The translations under genes were made by a program, and so were the position numbers. This document shows, one piece after another, positions 13,410 to 13,713 of a stretch of DNA of 13,713 nucleotides (its first letter is position 1; each line of letters opens with the position of its first letter). Origin of the DNA: M3007 sp964392655. GTDB lineage: Bacteria > Bacteroidota > Bacteroidia > Chitinophagales > Saprospiraceae. The notes below the pieces were generated by a model that was not told the DNA's origin, searched no databases, and saw only the letters and a list, made by a program, of their open reading frames with translations. The stretch lies in the NCBI GenBank assembly GCA_964392655.1, contig CAYMQY010000117.1:1-13713 (forward strand), given 5' to 3'.

Positions 13410-13481
13410 AAAATCCGAAAACACCCGATACTCCGGCGGCAGCACACCCAGTACGATGGCTTCAGGTGCTAAACAGGCCTG
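13398..13481 (-). pseudogene. Possible C-terminal remnant of an unknown gene
   Basis: A 27-codon stretch ends LAPEAIVLGVLPPEYRVF, then SDFAAG and TGA. Its codon choice (GTG, CTG, CCG, GAG, GCG) resembles the neighbouring genes. It is closed upstream by an in-frame TGA at 13484-13482, and no start codon or longer frame rescues it. It may be the tail of a broken gene, with the twin-hairpin element beginning 39 bp further upstream. No family was recognised. It could be chance in GC-rich DNA. Confidence 0.2.
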
Positions 13482-13522
13482 TCAGTAAGGAGACCCGTTG
13501 CCCCCAGGGCAGCAGGGCTGTT

Positions 13523-13658
13523 ATGTTCAACTGGCAGAGCCTCATCCGACGAATTTGTCGTCGGATGAATGCGTAGCCGCGCAAGGATAGACCATATTCT
13601 GATTGGCTACGCACTCGTCAGACGACAAATTCGTCTGACGAGGCTCAGGACTTAACAT
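13523..13658. repeat. 136-bp inverted-repeat element of two hairpin-forming 42-bp arms (BIME/MITE-like)
   Basis: Arm 1 is 13537-13578 and arm 2 is 13605-13646. Inverted, they match at 37 of 42 positions with no gap, around a 26-bp spacer (13579-13604). Looser similarity (ATGTT at 13523-13527, AACAT at 13654-13658) extends the ends. Each arm also folds by itself into an 11-bp perfect stem with the loop ATTTG (or its complement CAAAT). Four of the five arm differences form two base-pair swaps that preserve the stem. It carries no gene. It resembles bacterial REP pairs or a miniature transposon, but no mobile-element protein is in view and no target-site duplication was identified. Confidence 0.75.
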
Positions 13659-13685
13659 CTTGTCGCGCGACTTAAAGATTCATAG

Positions 13686-13701
13686 TTAGGTAACGACCTA
13701 A
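13686..13701. repeat. Small perfect inverted repeat near the window end
   Basis: TTAGGT and ACCTAA flank AACG, a 6-bp stem with a 4-nt loop. It lies in non-coding DNA between the twin-hairpin element and the window edge. It could be an operator for a gene beyond the edge. Nothing else was recognised in 13659-13713. Confidence 0.3.
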
Positions 13702-13713
13702 AGTTGTGATAAA

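Noticed and set aside
13361..13576. 71-codon plus-strand frame running into arm 1 of the twin-hairpin element
   Set aside because: It ends inside the hairpin repeat, has no family resemblance and lies opposite the promoter region of the leftward block.

Overview
The window looks like chromosomal DNA from a member of the Bacteroidota, probably a GC-rich, Saprospiria-like lineage. Reasons: a 970-residue IF-2 with a long Pro/Lys/Glu linker; the families DUF4270 and DUF4290, which as far as I know are confined to this phylum; a single-domain 'glycogen/starch synthase' next to DUF4270 and glmS; few Shine-Dalgarno sequences; and three leftward genes preceded by the phylum's -7 promoter element TAnnTTTG. 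No tRNA, rRNA, CRISPR array, transposase or phage gene was found. The species assignment is inference; the gene families are read from sequence.

Layout. (1) 1-805, minus: 3'-truncated rmlA (glucose-1-phosphate thymidylyltransferase) with a TTG start. A short GC-rich palindrome and the intrinsic terminator of infB follow. (2) 935-3847, minus: infB. (3) 4025-5311, minus: eno. infB and eno each have their own -7 promoter element. (4) 5312-5678: a 367-bp divergent spacer with a concentric nested palindrome and two near-identical 13-bp palindromes exactly 30 bp apart, upstream of (5) 5679-6122, plus: an Hsp20 small heat-shock protein with its own terminator. (6) 6282-8166, plus: a two-gene unit, a membrane protein (weakly sigma-like N-terminus, one TM helix, TPR-like C-terminus) followed 7 bp later by rsmG. 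(7) 8176-13251, minus: a four-gene block in the transcription order GT5-like protein, DUF4270 lipoprotein, glmS, DUF4290. Intergenic (TTTTGAG)n-type repeats punctuate it. (8) 13252-13713: non-coding DNA with the block's promoter, a possible decayed gene end, and a 136-bp inverted-repeat element.

glmS is interrupted by 100 Ns, but the 55 bp on each side of the gap are identical. Removing one copy plus the Ns restores one 613-codon frame, so the gap is almost certainly a scaffolding artefact and glmS is intact.

Functionally this is mostly housekeeping: translation initiation and ribosome methylation (infB, rsmG), glycolysis (eno), nucleotide-sugar and amino-sugar supply for the cell envelope (rmlA, glmS), and proteostasis (hsp20). 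Three proteins of poorly known role sit among them (GT5-like, DUF4270, DUF4290), plus the sigma/TPR-like membrane protein. The most unusual signal is the element at 13523-13658: two 42-bp inverted arms, each itself a hairpin, whose differences within the stem are compensatory.
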